Source of the DNA: Mycolicibacterium madagascariense
GTDB taxonomy: Bacteria; Actinomycetota; Actinomycetes; Mycobacteriales; Mycobacteriaceae
Direction: 5' to 3'
DNA length: 64,000 nt
Assembly: GCF_010729665.1 (NCBI RefSeq)
Contig: NZ_AP022610.1
Span: forward strand, 1,054,001 to 1,118,000
Shown here: positions 6,715 through 15,131 of the stretch, one piece after another
Numbering within the stretch: the stretch's first letter is position 1
How the letters are laid out: every line of letters starts with the position of its first letter
The notes under the pieces: model-generated
The model's database searches: none
The model's input: only the letters and a program-made list of their open reading frames with translations
What the model was told of the DNA's origin: nothing
Program-made: the position numbers and the translations under genes

Positions 6715-8445
6715 TCACTCGCGTAGGCGCAGCGCCAGGCCGGTGGCCCGTACGGCGCGCTTCTCGATCGCCGCTCGGACCTCGTCAGCGGACCCGACCA
6801 CGCGCACCTTGGCCTTGGCTCGAGTGACGGCCGTGTAGAACAACTCTCGGGTCAGCAGCCGCGAGTCGACGGGGGGCATGAGCACCGTCACCTCGGCGGC
6901 CTGGGAGCCCTGGCTCTTGTGGATCGTCATCGCGTACATGGTCTCGAGGTCCGGCAGCCGGCTGGTCGCGAACTCGCGTGCCGCGGCCGCACCGGCGATC
7001 GCGGCACGCAGGCCTTCTGGTCCGTTCACGGTGACGCCGGTATCGCCGTTGTACAGCTGCAGCCCATAGTCGTTGGCGGTCACCAACACCGGACGACCGA
7101 CGTACCAGTCCGACCAGATCGGCTCGCCCGTCGACTCCGTCAACCACCGCTCGACCTGGCGGTTCCAGTGCTGCACACCGTGCGGTCCGCGGCGGTGCGC
7201 ACACAGCAGGCGGTGTTCGTCCAGCGTCGCCAGTGCGGTGTTCGCGTCGCCGAGAATGGCCGCCTGGCGCAACGACATCGCCTGTGGGAGCAGAACTTCG
7301 CGCAGGGGGTCCGACGGGTCCGCGACGTCCAGCCACTCGACGTGGTTGCCGCCGGCGGCCAACACCGCGAGCGCGGCGTCGGCGTCCCCGGTGCGAATCG
7401 CCGCCGCGAGCGCGCCGATGGACTCGCCGAACCGGTGCGACGTCTGCAGCGCGACCACGGGTGAGCCGGCACCCGCACCGAGGCCGTCGACCAGGTCCGC
7501 CAACACCGCGCCGGCGTCCACCGACGCCAGCTGGTCGGGGTCGCCGACGAGGAGCAGTCGCGACTGCGGCCGCACCGCCTCCAGCAGCCTCGCCATCATC
7601 GTCAGCGACACCATCGACGTCTCGTCGACGACGATGACGTCGTGCGGCAGCCGATTGCCACGATGGTGCCGAAAGCGCGACGAGCTGTCGGGTCTACTTC
7701 CGAGCAGCCGGTGCAGCGTCGTCGCCTGCAGCCCCGACAGCCGACGCTGATCCACCAGATCCAGCTTGTCGATCTCCAGCTGCACGGCCTCCTGCAAGCG
7801 CGCGGCCGCCTTGCCGGTCGGCGCCGCCAGCGCGATGCGCAACCGCGCCCCCGAGCCTGGCTGGCCCGCAAACAGCGCCAGCAGCCGCGCGACGGTCGTC
7901 GTCTTGCCGGTGCCCGGTCCGCCCGTCAGGACCGTAACCCGTTGCGACAGCGCGATTTCGGCGGCTGCGCGCTGCTCGTCGTAGCCGGCGGGGAAGAGGC
8001 GTTCGACGTCGACGGCCGGTTCCTCGGCGCGACGCGACACCATCGTCCGCAGGTCGTCGGCTACCTGCTGCTCCTCGCGCCAATATCGGTCGAGGTACAG
8101 CAGGTCCGCCTGGCGGCGCAGGACGTGCGGCGGCTGCAGCAGCGGGCTGGCCCACACCGCGTCGAGCCAGCCGTCGACCGCGGGCCACGGCAGGTCGGGC
8201 TCGTCGACCTGGGCCCGCACCGCGCGCAGGTCCAGACACACCGACCCGGCCCGCAGGCCACGCACCACGAGGGCGACCGCCAGCGTCACGCGCTCGTCGG
8301 TCTCGTCGGCGAGTGCGCTCAACCGCTGAGCCACGAGCACGTCGGCCGCGTCGAGGACCCCGGCCTCGTTGAAGACGGCCAGCAGCCCGGCCGCGGCGAC
8401 GGCCCTGCGCCGGTCCGCGGCGTCCACCGGTTCGACCGACGTCAC
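6715..8445 (-). CDS. recD: Exonuclease V subunit RecD (5'-3' helicase)
   Basis: A 576-residue SF1B helicase. Walker A GGPGTGKTT lies at 175-183, motif II VVDETSM at 272-278, then GDPDQLASVD, and a C-terminal UvrD-like helicase fold with TIHKSQGSQ near 515. It is the fast helicase subunit of RecBCD, which in mycobacteria has been linked to single-strand annealing repair. GTG 8445 overlaps the recB stop by 4 bp, giving the operon order recC-recB-recD as in M. tuberculosis. The gene ends against the repeat cluster. Confidence 0.96.
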   Translation of the reverse strand: MTSVEPVDAADRRRAVAAAGLLAVFNEAGVLDAADVLVAQRLSALADETDERVTLAVALVVRGLRAGSVCLDLRAVRAQVDEPDLPWPAVDGWLDAVWASPLLQPPHVLRRQADLLYLDRYWREEQQVADDLRTMVSRRAEEPAVDVERLFPAGYDEQRAAAEIALSQRVTVLTGGPGTGKTTTVARLLALFAGQPGSGARLRIALAAPTGKAAARLQEAVQLEIDKLDLVDQRRLSGLQATTLHRLLGSRPDSSSRFRHHRGNRLPHDVIVVDETSMVSLTMMARLLEAVRPQSRLLLVGDPDQLASVDAGAVLADLVDGLGAGAGSPVVALQTSHRFGESIGALAAAIRTGDADAALAVLAAGGNHVEWLDVADPSDPLREVLLPQAMSLRQAAILGDANTALATLDEHRLLCAHRRGPHGVQHWNRQVERWLTESTGEPIWSDWYVGRPVLVTANDYGLQLYNGDTGVTVNGPEGLRAAIAGAAAAREFATSRLPDLETMYAMTIHKSQGSQAAEVTVLMPPVDSRLLTRELFYTAVTRAKAKVRVVGSADEVRAAIEKRAVRATGLALRLRE

Positions 8446-11400
8446 GCGGACCGCCCCGTGTCAAGCAGCTCGGACGTCGCCACGATGAGCGACGCCGGCG
8501 GTTGCCAGTCGAAGACGCCTGCGGTGTGGCCATCGACGATTGGCGTATCCGCGCCGCACATTCCACGCACGAACAGGTACAGCACGCCGCCGAGGTGACG
8601 CTGCGGGTCGTAGCCCGGTTGACGCCACCGCAGGAAGCGGTGCAACACGACGCTGTACAGCAGCGCCTGCAGCGGATAGTCCGAGTGCAGCATGGCCTCG
8701 ACGAGCCGGGCGCGCTCGTAGTCCGCGGACGTCAGTTCGCCATCGCCGTCGCCGAGCCAGTTCGACTTGTAGTCGACCACCACGTAGCGGGGTCCCTCGG
8801 GGGAGGACAGGCGCAGCACCGCGTCGATCGAACCGTTGAGATACCCGCGCAGCGACTGGCCGCCCAGCGCGGCGCCGGTCAGCCGGTCGGCGTAGGAGAT
8901 GAGGGGATCGTCGGCGGGCAGGTGCTCGGCCACCAGGCGGCCGACGTCGCGCAAATGAATCCGCGGCGCGGTGGATCGGAGATCACCGCCGGCGAGTGGG
9001 AACTCGAAGTCCAACTCGCGCAACCGGTCTCGCAGTCCGACCTGGCGCAGGGTCACGTCGCCCGCGAGGGGGCCGAGCGGCGTGTCGTGCATCGGCACCA
9101 GTGCGGCGGCCAGATCCTCGGTGGGCACGTCGACCGGCCACCACACCGAGTGCTGGCGGATCTGGACCGCCAACTCCTCCGCCAGATCGCCGGCGAAGGG
9201 GTCGGCGGTCTCCAACACCGCGTGCATCAGCGTGCCGAACGTGGCGCCCTTGGGTAGCTCGGCCATCGGTGACGGCACCTGGGGGCCGCTGGGCGGTTCC
9301 AGTAGCGGGAGATCGCCGACCTCGTCGTCGAGCGCAACGACCTCGGGCTCGCTGCTCACCCCGGGCGTCTCGGTCGCCCTGATGAGCCCCGAGTACGAGG
9401 TGCGCCGCCACGTCGTGTCGATGGAGCGGTGAAAGTGCCTGGCCTCCAAGCCCGTTGGCGCCGGGTCGGCGGGCGGAGGCGGCACCGGGATCAGCACCGA
9501 CTCCTCGAGCGTCGGTCCGCCGACGGCCTCCCACTCCCGCAACCGCGCGAAGGCGTCATCGTCGTTGATCTTGGGTGGCGTGCACCGGTTGGGGACGACG
9601 AGCTCGCCGGGCCGTCGACCGCGCAGCAGCCGCGACAGCCCGCCATTGGGCTCGTCGGCGGCGGGCGCCCACCACGCCACCACCTGGGCCTGCGCCCGCG
9701 TCATCGCGACGTAGGTCAGTCGGCTGTCGTCCCCGGCGGACTCCTCGCGGCCGATGCGTTCGACCTCGCGGTAATCCGGGCTCTCCTTGCCGCCGACGTG
9801 CAGGCAGCGCGTCGAGCCGTCGTGGAACAGGATCAGGTCGCGCTCCTGGACGTTGCGGTTGAAGGCGAACGGTAGGTAGACGACCGGATATTGCAACCCC
9901 TTGCTGGCCCACACCGTCATGATCTGCACCGCTGCGGCGTCGCTGTCCAGCCTGCGATTGCGTTCGCCGGCGCCGCCGCGGTCCTCGCGCTCGGAGCGCA
10001 GCCAGTCCCGCAGCGCCGGCAGCGTATGGCGCTCGCGATGCGCGACGTCCTGGAGCAGCTGCGTCATGTGCGCCAGGTCGGTCATGTGCCGCTCGCCGTC
10101 GCGCCACGACAGCACGCGATCGCCCATGCCCGCCAGTTGGGCGGCCTCGAAGATGGCGGCGACACCGCGCTCGCGGGCATGACCCGCCCACTCCCGCAAC
10201 GTCTCTGCGATCGCGTCGGTCAGCGCGTCGCCCCCGTCGACCAGCTCTTGGGCGGTCTTGCCGAAGAACATCGTCGCTGCGGCCGCGCGGACCACCCCGG
10301 CGCGGTGCGGCTGGTCGAACGCCTCGAGCAGGGACAGCCAGTCGTCGGCGGCTTCGGAGGCGAAGATGTCCGAATCGCCGGTGTATACGGCCGGGATCCC
10401 GGCCCGCCCCAGCGCGCGCTGGCACAGTCGCGCGTCCAGATGCCGCTCGACGATGACCGCGACGTCGCCGGCGCGCACCGGCGCGCCGTCGAACTCGGCG
10501 CCGCTCGCGAGCAGGGCCCCGATGTCGTTGGCGAGATCCCTGCCGATGTGCTCGCGGAAGTCGGCAATCGGGACGTTCTGAGTTCCCCGGCGGCCGAACG
10601 GTTCTCGGCGTACCATTCGCAACCGGAACGGCTCGCCGCGCGGGGCGCCCGTCAACCGCGAGCCGCGGTTGGCCGCCTCCACGTCGTGCACGACGATCGC
10701 GGGGGCGCCGAGTTGCGCGCCCCGCAGCACGGCCTGTAGCGCGTCGACGAGCACGCTGTCGCTGCGCCAGTTGGTGCCGAGTGTCTTCTTGGCGCCCGCG
10801 GTGTCGGCTGCCTTCAGGTAGGTGACGATGTCACCCCCGCGAAACGCGTAGATCGCCTGCTTGGGATCGCCGATCAGGACGACCGTCGAGCGGTGGCTGA
10901 ATGCCCGGTCGATGATCTGCCACTGCACGGGATCGGTGTCCTGAAATTCGTCGACCATCACGATGGGCCAGCGCTGGTGCATACGCTGCCGGGCGGGGGA
11001 GTCCTCGGCGTCGAGCGCATCGGCCAGCCGCGTCAGCAGGTCGTCGTAGCCGAGGATGCCGAGTCGGCGCTTGCGGGTCTCCAGTTCGGCCAGCACGTCT
11101 TTGGCGAACCCGACGCGGACCGCGGCCGTCGAATCGGGTGGCGGGTCCAGCGGCCGCAGCTGCGTGGCGGGGTTGCTCACGACCTCGCGCGCGAGCTTAA
11201 GCGCGTCGGGGTAGGACAGTTCCGGATCGTCGTGCTGACGCCCGAAGTGTGCGAGATACAGGTCGTCGACGACCTCGGTGACGTGGTCGAGGAGACTCTC
11301 CACCAGGGTGACGCGGGAGTCGGAATCACCAGCCACGCCAAGCGATTTGAGCACCAGCTGGCAGAACTGGTGGGTGGTGGCGATCGTCGCGGAGTCGAAG

Positions 11401-11738
11401 GTGGCCAACGCGTCGCGCAACCGCTCGCGCCTGTCGTGACGCTCCTCGTCGGATCCCTTCACGAGGTGGGCCACCAGATCGTTGTCGCCGATGAGGGAGG
11501 GGTCGTCGAATGCGGCTGCGGCCTCGGTGATTTGGCGACGGACCCGGTCGCGGAGCTCCTGGCTCGCCGACCGGCTGAACGTGATGAGCAGCATCTGATC
11601 GAGCGTCGCGGCACCCTCGGCGACGTACCGCGTCACCAGACCGGCCAGCGCGAACGTCTTGCCCGTGCCCGCGCTCGCCTCCAGCACGGTCGTCGAACCC
11701 GTCGCGGGTAGGGGGCCCAGCAGATCGAATCGGTCCAT
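8442..11738 (-). CDS. recB: Exonuclease V subunit RecB (helicase-nuclease)
   Basis: A 1098-residue SF1A helicase-nuclease. Walker A EASAGTGKTF lies at 20-29, followed by motif II VDEFQDTDPVQW, motif III GDPKQAIYAFRGGD, motif V/VI VASKGLQYPVVYLP and YVAMTRAQ. The C-terminal RecB-family nuclease motif VVVDYKSNWLG lies near 990 and supplies the metal-binding Asp and catalytic Lys. The length fits the mycobacterial family. Its ATG shares one base with the recC TGA. Confidence 0.97.
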   Translation of the reverse strand: MDRFDLLGPLPATGSTTVLEASAGTGKTFALAGLVTRYVAEGAATLDQMLLITFSRSASQELRDRVRRQITEAAAAFDDPSLIGDNDLVAHLVKGSDEERHDRRERLRDALATFDSATIATTHQFCQLVLKSLGVAGDSDSRVTLVESLLDHVTEVVDDLYLAHFGRQHDDPELSYPDALKLAREVVSNPATQLRPLDPPPDSTAAVRVGFAKDVLAELETRKRRLGILGYDDLLTRLADALDAEDSPARQRMHQRWPIVMVDEFQDTDPVQWQIIDRAFSHRSTVVLIGDPKQAIYAFRGGDIVTYLKAADTAGAKKTLGTNWRSDSVLVDALQAVLRGAQLGAPAIVVHDVEAANRGSRLTGAPRGEPFRLRMVRREPFGRRGTQNVPIADFREHIGRDLANDIGALLASGAEFDGAPVRAGDVAVIVERHLDARLCQRALGRAGIPAVYTGDSDIFASEAADDWLSLLEAFDQPHRAGVVRAAAATMFFGKTAQELVDGGDALTDAIAETLREWAGHARERGVAAIFEAAQLAGMGDRVLSWRDGERHMTDLAHMTQLLQDVAHRERHTLPALRDWLRSEREDRGGAGERNRRLDSDAAAVQIMTVWASKGLQYPVVYLPFAFNRNVQERDLILFHDGSTRCLHVGGKESPDYREVERIGREESAGDDSRLTYVAMTRAQAQVVAWWAPAADEPNGGLSRLLRGRRPGELVVPNRCTPPKINDDDAFARLREWEAVGGPTLEESVLIPVPPPPADPAPTGLEARHFHRSIDTTWRRTSYSGLIRATETPGVSSEPEVVALDDEVGDLPLLEPPSGPQVPSPMAELPKGATFGTLMHAVLETADPFAGDLAEELAVQIRQHSVWWPVDVPTEDLAAALVPMHDTPLGPLAGDVTLRQVGLRDRLRELDFEFPLAGGDLRSTAPRIHLRDVGRLVAEHLPADDPLISYADRLTGAALGGQSLRGYLNGSIDAVLRLSSPEGPRYVVVDYKSNWLGDGDGELTSADYERARLVEAMLHSDYPLQALLYSVVLHRFLRWRQPGYDPQRHLGGVLYLFVRGMCGADTPIVDGHTAGVFDWQPPASLIVATSELLDTGRSA

Positions 11739-14700
11739 CAGAGCAGCACTTCCGCCCGCAGTAGCGGGAGCCAGAGCCGCGCGGCGTAGGCCCCCAGCCG
11801 ATGGGTCTCGCCGTCGACGCCTTCACCGGGTCGCAGCGGCTGCATGAGCTCTCGCAGCCCGGCGTTGGCCCCCCAGGCTCGAACGTGGGCGGGTTCCGCG
11901 TCCTCCGCCGGGTACTTGGACGACTTCCATCTGAAGGTGGCCTCCCGCTCGGGGTCTGCGCCCTCGTGGCGGGCGGCCGCCCAGGCGTAGGACGTCTTGA
12001 TGGGCAGGGGTAGCGGCTCGCGGCGGCCGGCGTCGTAGATCGCCACCAGGTCGCGCAGCACGTCGACGGCGGGGTCGTGAGGCGCCACGAGACCCCGCTG
12101 CGCCGGTGTGCCCGGCCGGCGGTCGCGCCCAATGCACACCGCCGACCACTCGCGCTGCGGGTGGTGAGCGAGCAACGCCAGCAAGGGAATCCACGACGCG
12201 AGCAGATGCTTGCCGTCGAGCCGGGAGTACGTCACCGACACCAGGTGCTCGCCGAACACCGGTGCCACCGTGCCCGTCAGGCGACGGCCCGCGCCGAGAT
12301 CGACGTCGACGTCATGGGCATCCGGCTCGGGCGTGCGGTACGCCAGCGCGGTGAGCGCCAATTGCCGTGCCTGATCGCGGATCTCGGTGGCCTTGCGCCA
12401 GCCCAGCTGTCCCGGCGGCAGGGTGCCGCGGCGCCACTCGGCCTGCCGGGCGTCATCGGGTGACATGCCGCGCAGCATGTCGCCCAGCATTCGGTCGCCG
12501 ACCGACCACTGTTCGAGGGCGTCGATGTCGACGGAGATCTCGTCGGAGACGCCGTCGACGTCCCACGGCAGGGTGTAGTCCAGCGCGCGGAAGAAGCCCT
12601 TGACGGGGTCCTTGAAGAACGCGACGAGGTCGGCGAGGGCGACGTCGCCGTGTGGCTGCGCGGGCAGCGGGCCGTCGACGAACTTCGGCTGCGGGGAGCG
12701 CTCCCGCGTGCTGGCGCGCGCAGCGTTGAGGACCGTGGTGTCGAACGTGAACGGTACGTCGGGGACGAGCTCGCCGGGCATGACGTTGCGAATGTCGAAG
12801 GGCTGCAACGGATGATGGACGACGACGTGCTCGCGCACGCTGTCCGGCGTCGTGGCGTCGAGCGCGTCGAGCAGCTCGGCCAGCGGCACGGCGGGCGGCC
12901 GGGGCTGACCCGTCTGTGCGTTGGCGCCGGTGTAGGTGATGACCAGCTTCTCGGTGGCCGCCCCGACCGCGTCGAGCAGGAGTTGGCGGTCCTCGGAGCG
13001 AGTGTCGCGCTCGCCGGTGACGGGATGACGGGCCAGCGCGTCGTCACCGTCGATGACGCCCTGGCGGGGGAACACGCCGTCGTCGAGTCCGACCAGGCAC
13101 ACGACGCGGTGGGGCACCGAACGCATCGGCACCATCGTGCACACCGTCAGCGTGCCCGTCCGGAAGTTCGCCCGCGTCGGGCGCCCCGCGAGGCGACGGT
13201 CCAGCATGGCCTTGACGTCGGACAGCCGCAGCACCGTGCCCGCACGCTCTCCCGCATCGACGAGCACCTGGCCGAACTCCCGTTCCAGCTGGCTGGTCTG
13301 CCACGCGTCGGCGTCGGCGACCCTCGTCATCATCGCGATGCCCTCGGTCAGGGCGTGCAGCCAGTCGTCGAGCGGGTGGTCCCCGGTCAACGCCTCGACG
13401 GTCCGCTGGAGTCGGTCGACGAACTCGGCGAGTTGACCGGCCAGCTCGATCCGGTTGCTGCCCACGTCGTCGAGCGGCAGCGTCGATCCGATCCAGGCGT
13501 GCGCGTCGTCGGACATCGCGACGCCCGCGAGCACCCTGTCGATGCCGAAACGCCAGGTGTTGTGCACGAAGTCGACGCCGTAGGGCTGCCGGTGCTGCTG
13601 ATCGAAACCCCAGCGCACGTTGGCCTGACGCACCCAGCGGGTGATGTCTTCGAGGTCGTCGTCGGTGAAGCCGAACCGCGCCCGCACCGGCGCGGCCTGC
13701 GCGAGATCGAGCACCTCGCTGGCGGTCACCCGGCTGCCTGCCAACGCCAGCAGTTGCGACGCGACGCCCAGCAGCGGATTGGTCTGCACCAGCGAGCGAT
13801 CGGCGAGCCGCATCCGCAGCCGGTGGGCCGGATGCGCGCCGGGCAGGACGTCGCCGAGGCCGAAGTCGGCGTTGATTAGCGGTGCGTACGCCTCGACGTC
13901 CGGGCACATGACGAGGATGTCGCGGGGCTCCAGCGTCGGGTCGTCGGCGAGCAGGCCGAGCAGCACCTCGCGCAGCACGTCCACCTGCCGGGCTTCGCCG
14001 TGGCACGCGTGGACCTGAACCGACCGGTCAGCTGTCGAATGTGAGCGGTCCTGCGGCCCAACGGCATTCGCGGCGATGTCGGATTGCAGCCAGCCGAGCA
14101 GGGTCGCCGGGTAGTCGCGCGCGCCGAGGTACTCGTCGGTGCGGGGTCCGGCGGGCAGGCCGCGCTGCAGCTCGCGCAGATCCCGCCCGAGCGTCGCCAG
14201 CAGGGGGTGGTGCACGACGCGATGACTGGTGTCGGAGCGTCGCGGGACGGCGCCGTGCAGATCGGACAGCGCGCGCCACAGTGCGTCGCTGGGATGGGGC
14301 AGCCAGAGGTGGACGTCGTGGTGGGTGGCGAGGGCGCCGAGGAGTTCGATCTCGGTGACGGGCAACCTGGTGTGCCCGAACAGCGACAGCCGCTCGGGCA
14401 GGTCCAGTGGCGAGTCATGAAGGCGGGCAACGGTTTCACGCTGTCGAACGTGGGGCGGGGCGGCGGACATGCGCTCGGTGAGCGCACGCCACAGCGGCGG
14501 TTGCCAGGTCAGGTCGGCGTCCAGTCCGGTGGTGTCCCCGTCGAGCCAGCCGGCGAGCAGCTGGGGGCGTTGCCGCGCGTAGGACGCGAAGAGTGCCGCA
14601 AGGCGGCGCGCCACGGCGTAGCGCCTGCCCTGACGCAGCTCGCGTTCCTCACCGGCGTCGAAGTGGCCGAGATGGGCCGCCAAGGTCCGGCACCACGGCT

Positions 14701-15019
14701 CGTCGAGACAGTCGTCGATGACCTCGAGCAGCGGCCACACCATCGCGTCCGGCGCCCACGGATCGTCGTCGGCGGTGCCCGTGATCTCCGCGATCAGCGA
14801 ACCCGGGTTCCGGAACTCGACCCCCGCGCACACGCCGTCCGCCCCGGTGCCCCGGCCGAGCAGGTGCGACAGCCGCTGGCTCAGCCACCGCTCGACCCCG
14901 CGCGCCGGCACGAGCACCAATTCCATGGCGAACGCGTCGTCGAGCGGGTGGGAGAGCAGGCGGCCGAGCCCCTCGGCAAGGAGATCCGTGCGCTCGGCAC
15001 GGTGGAGGTGAAGACCCAT
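11738..15019 (-). CDS. recC: Exonuclease V subunit RecC
   Basis: About 1093 residues. It starts MGLHLHRAERTDLLAEGLGR and continues ARGVERWLSQRLSHLLG and FRNPGSLIAEITGT, hallmarks of actinobacterial RecC, an inactive-helicase scaffold that splits the duplex and scans for recombination signals. I chose ATG 15019 because M. tuberculosis RecC begins equivalently; an in-frame upstream start at 15049 would add ten residues. It is the first gene of the recC-recB-recD operon. On its upstream side, the divergent zinc-hook ATPase gene starts about 110 bp away. Confidence 0.95.
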   Translation of the reverse strand: MGLHLHRAERTDLLAEGLGRLLSHPLDDAFAMELVLVPARGVERWLSQRLSHLLGRGTGADGVCAGVEFRNPGSLIAEITGTADDDPWAPDAMVWPLLEVIDDCLDEPWCRTLAAHLGHFDAGEERELRQGRRYAVARRLAALFASYARQRPQLLAGWLDGDTTGLDADLTWQPPLWRALTERMSAAPPHVRQRETVARLHDSPLDLPERLSLFGHTRLPVTEIELLGALATHHDVHLWLPHPSDALWRALSDLHGAVPRRSDTSHRVVHHPLLATLGRDLRELQRGLPAGPRTDEYLGARDYPATLLGWLQSDIAANAVGPQDRSHSTADRSVQVHACHGEARQVDVLREVLLGLLADDPTLEPRDILVMCPDVEAYAPLINADFGLGDVLPGAHPAHRLRMRLADRSLVQTNPLLGVASQLLALAGSRVTASEVLDLAQAAPVRARFGFTDDDLEDITRWVRQANVRWGFDQQHRQPYGVDFVHNTWRFGIDRVLAGVAMSDDAHAWIGSTLPLDDVGSNRIELAGQLAEFVDRLQRTVEALTGDHPLDDWLHALTEGIAMMTRVADADAWQTSQLEREFGQVLVDAGERAGTVLRLSDVKAMLDRRLAGRPTRANFRTGTLTVCTMVPMRSVPHRVVCLVGLDDGVFPRQGVIDGDDALARHPVTGERDTRSEDRQLLLDAVGAATEKLVITYTGANAQTGQPRPPAVPLAELLDALDATTPDSVREHVVVHHPLQPFDIRNVMPGELVPDVPFTFDTTVLNAARASTRERSPQPKFVDGPLPAQPHGDVALADLVAFFKDPVKGFFRALDYTLPWDVDGVSDEISVDIDALEQWSVGDRMLGDMLRGMSPDDARQAEWRRGTLPPGQLGWRKATEIRDQARQLALTALAYRTPEPDAHDVDVDLGAGRRLTGTVAPVFGEHLVSVTYSRLDGKHLLASWIPLLALLAHHPQREWSAVCIGRDRRPGTPAQRGLVAPHDPAVDVLRDLVAIYDAGRREPLPLPIKTSYAWAAARHEGADPEREATFRWKSSKYPAEDAEPAHVRAWGANAGLRELMQPLRPGEGVDGETHRLGAYAARLWLPLLRAEVLL

Positions 15020-15131
15020 CGCCGCCAGCCTAAGCTCCCGCACCGACACGGGTGCCCGGAAATGGTGGCGGCTACCGACGGCCGGCGGAAACCCGGTCCC
15101 CGGCGGTCACCTCCCGTTAGGGTCGACGACG

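Noticed and set aside
15050-15131. LexA operator between recC and the ATPase gene
   Set aside because: I looked for a TCGAAC-N4-GTTCGA-type palindrome in this divergent gap and found none.
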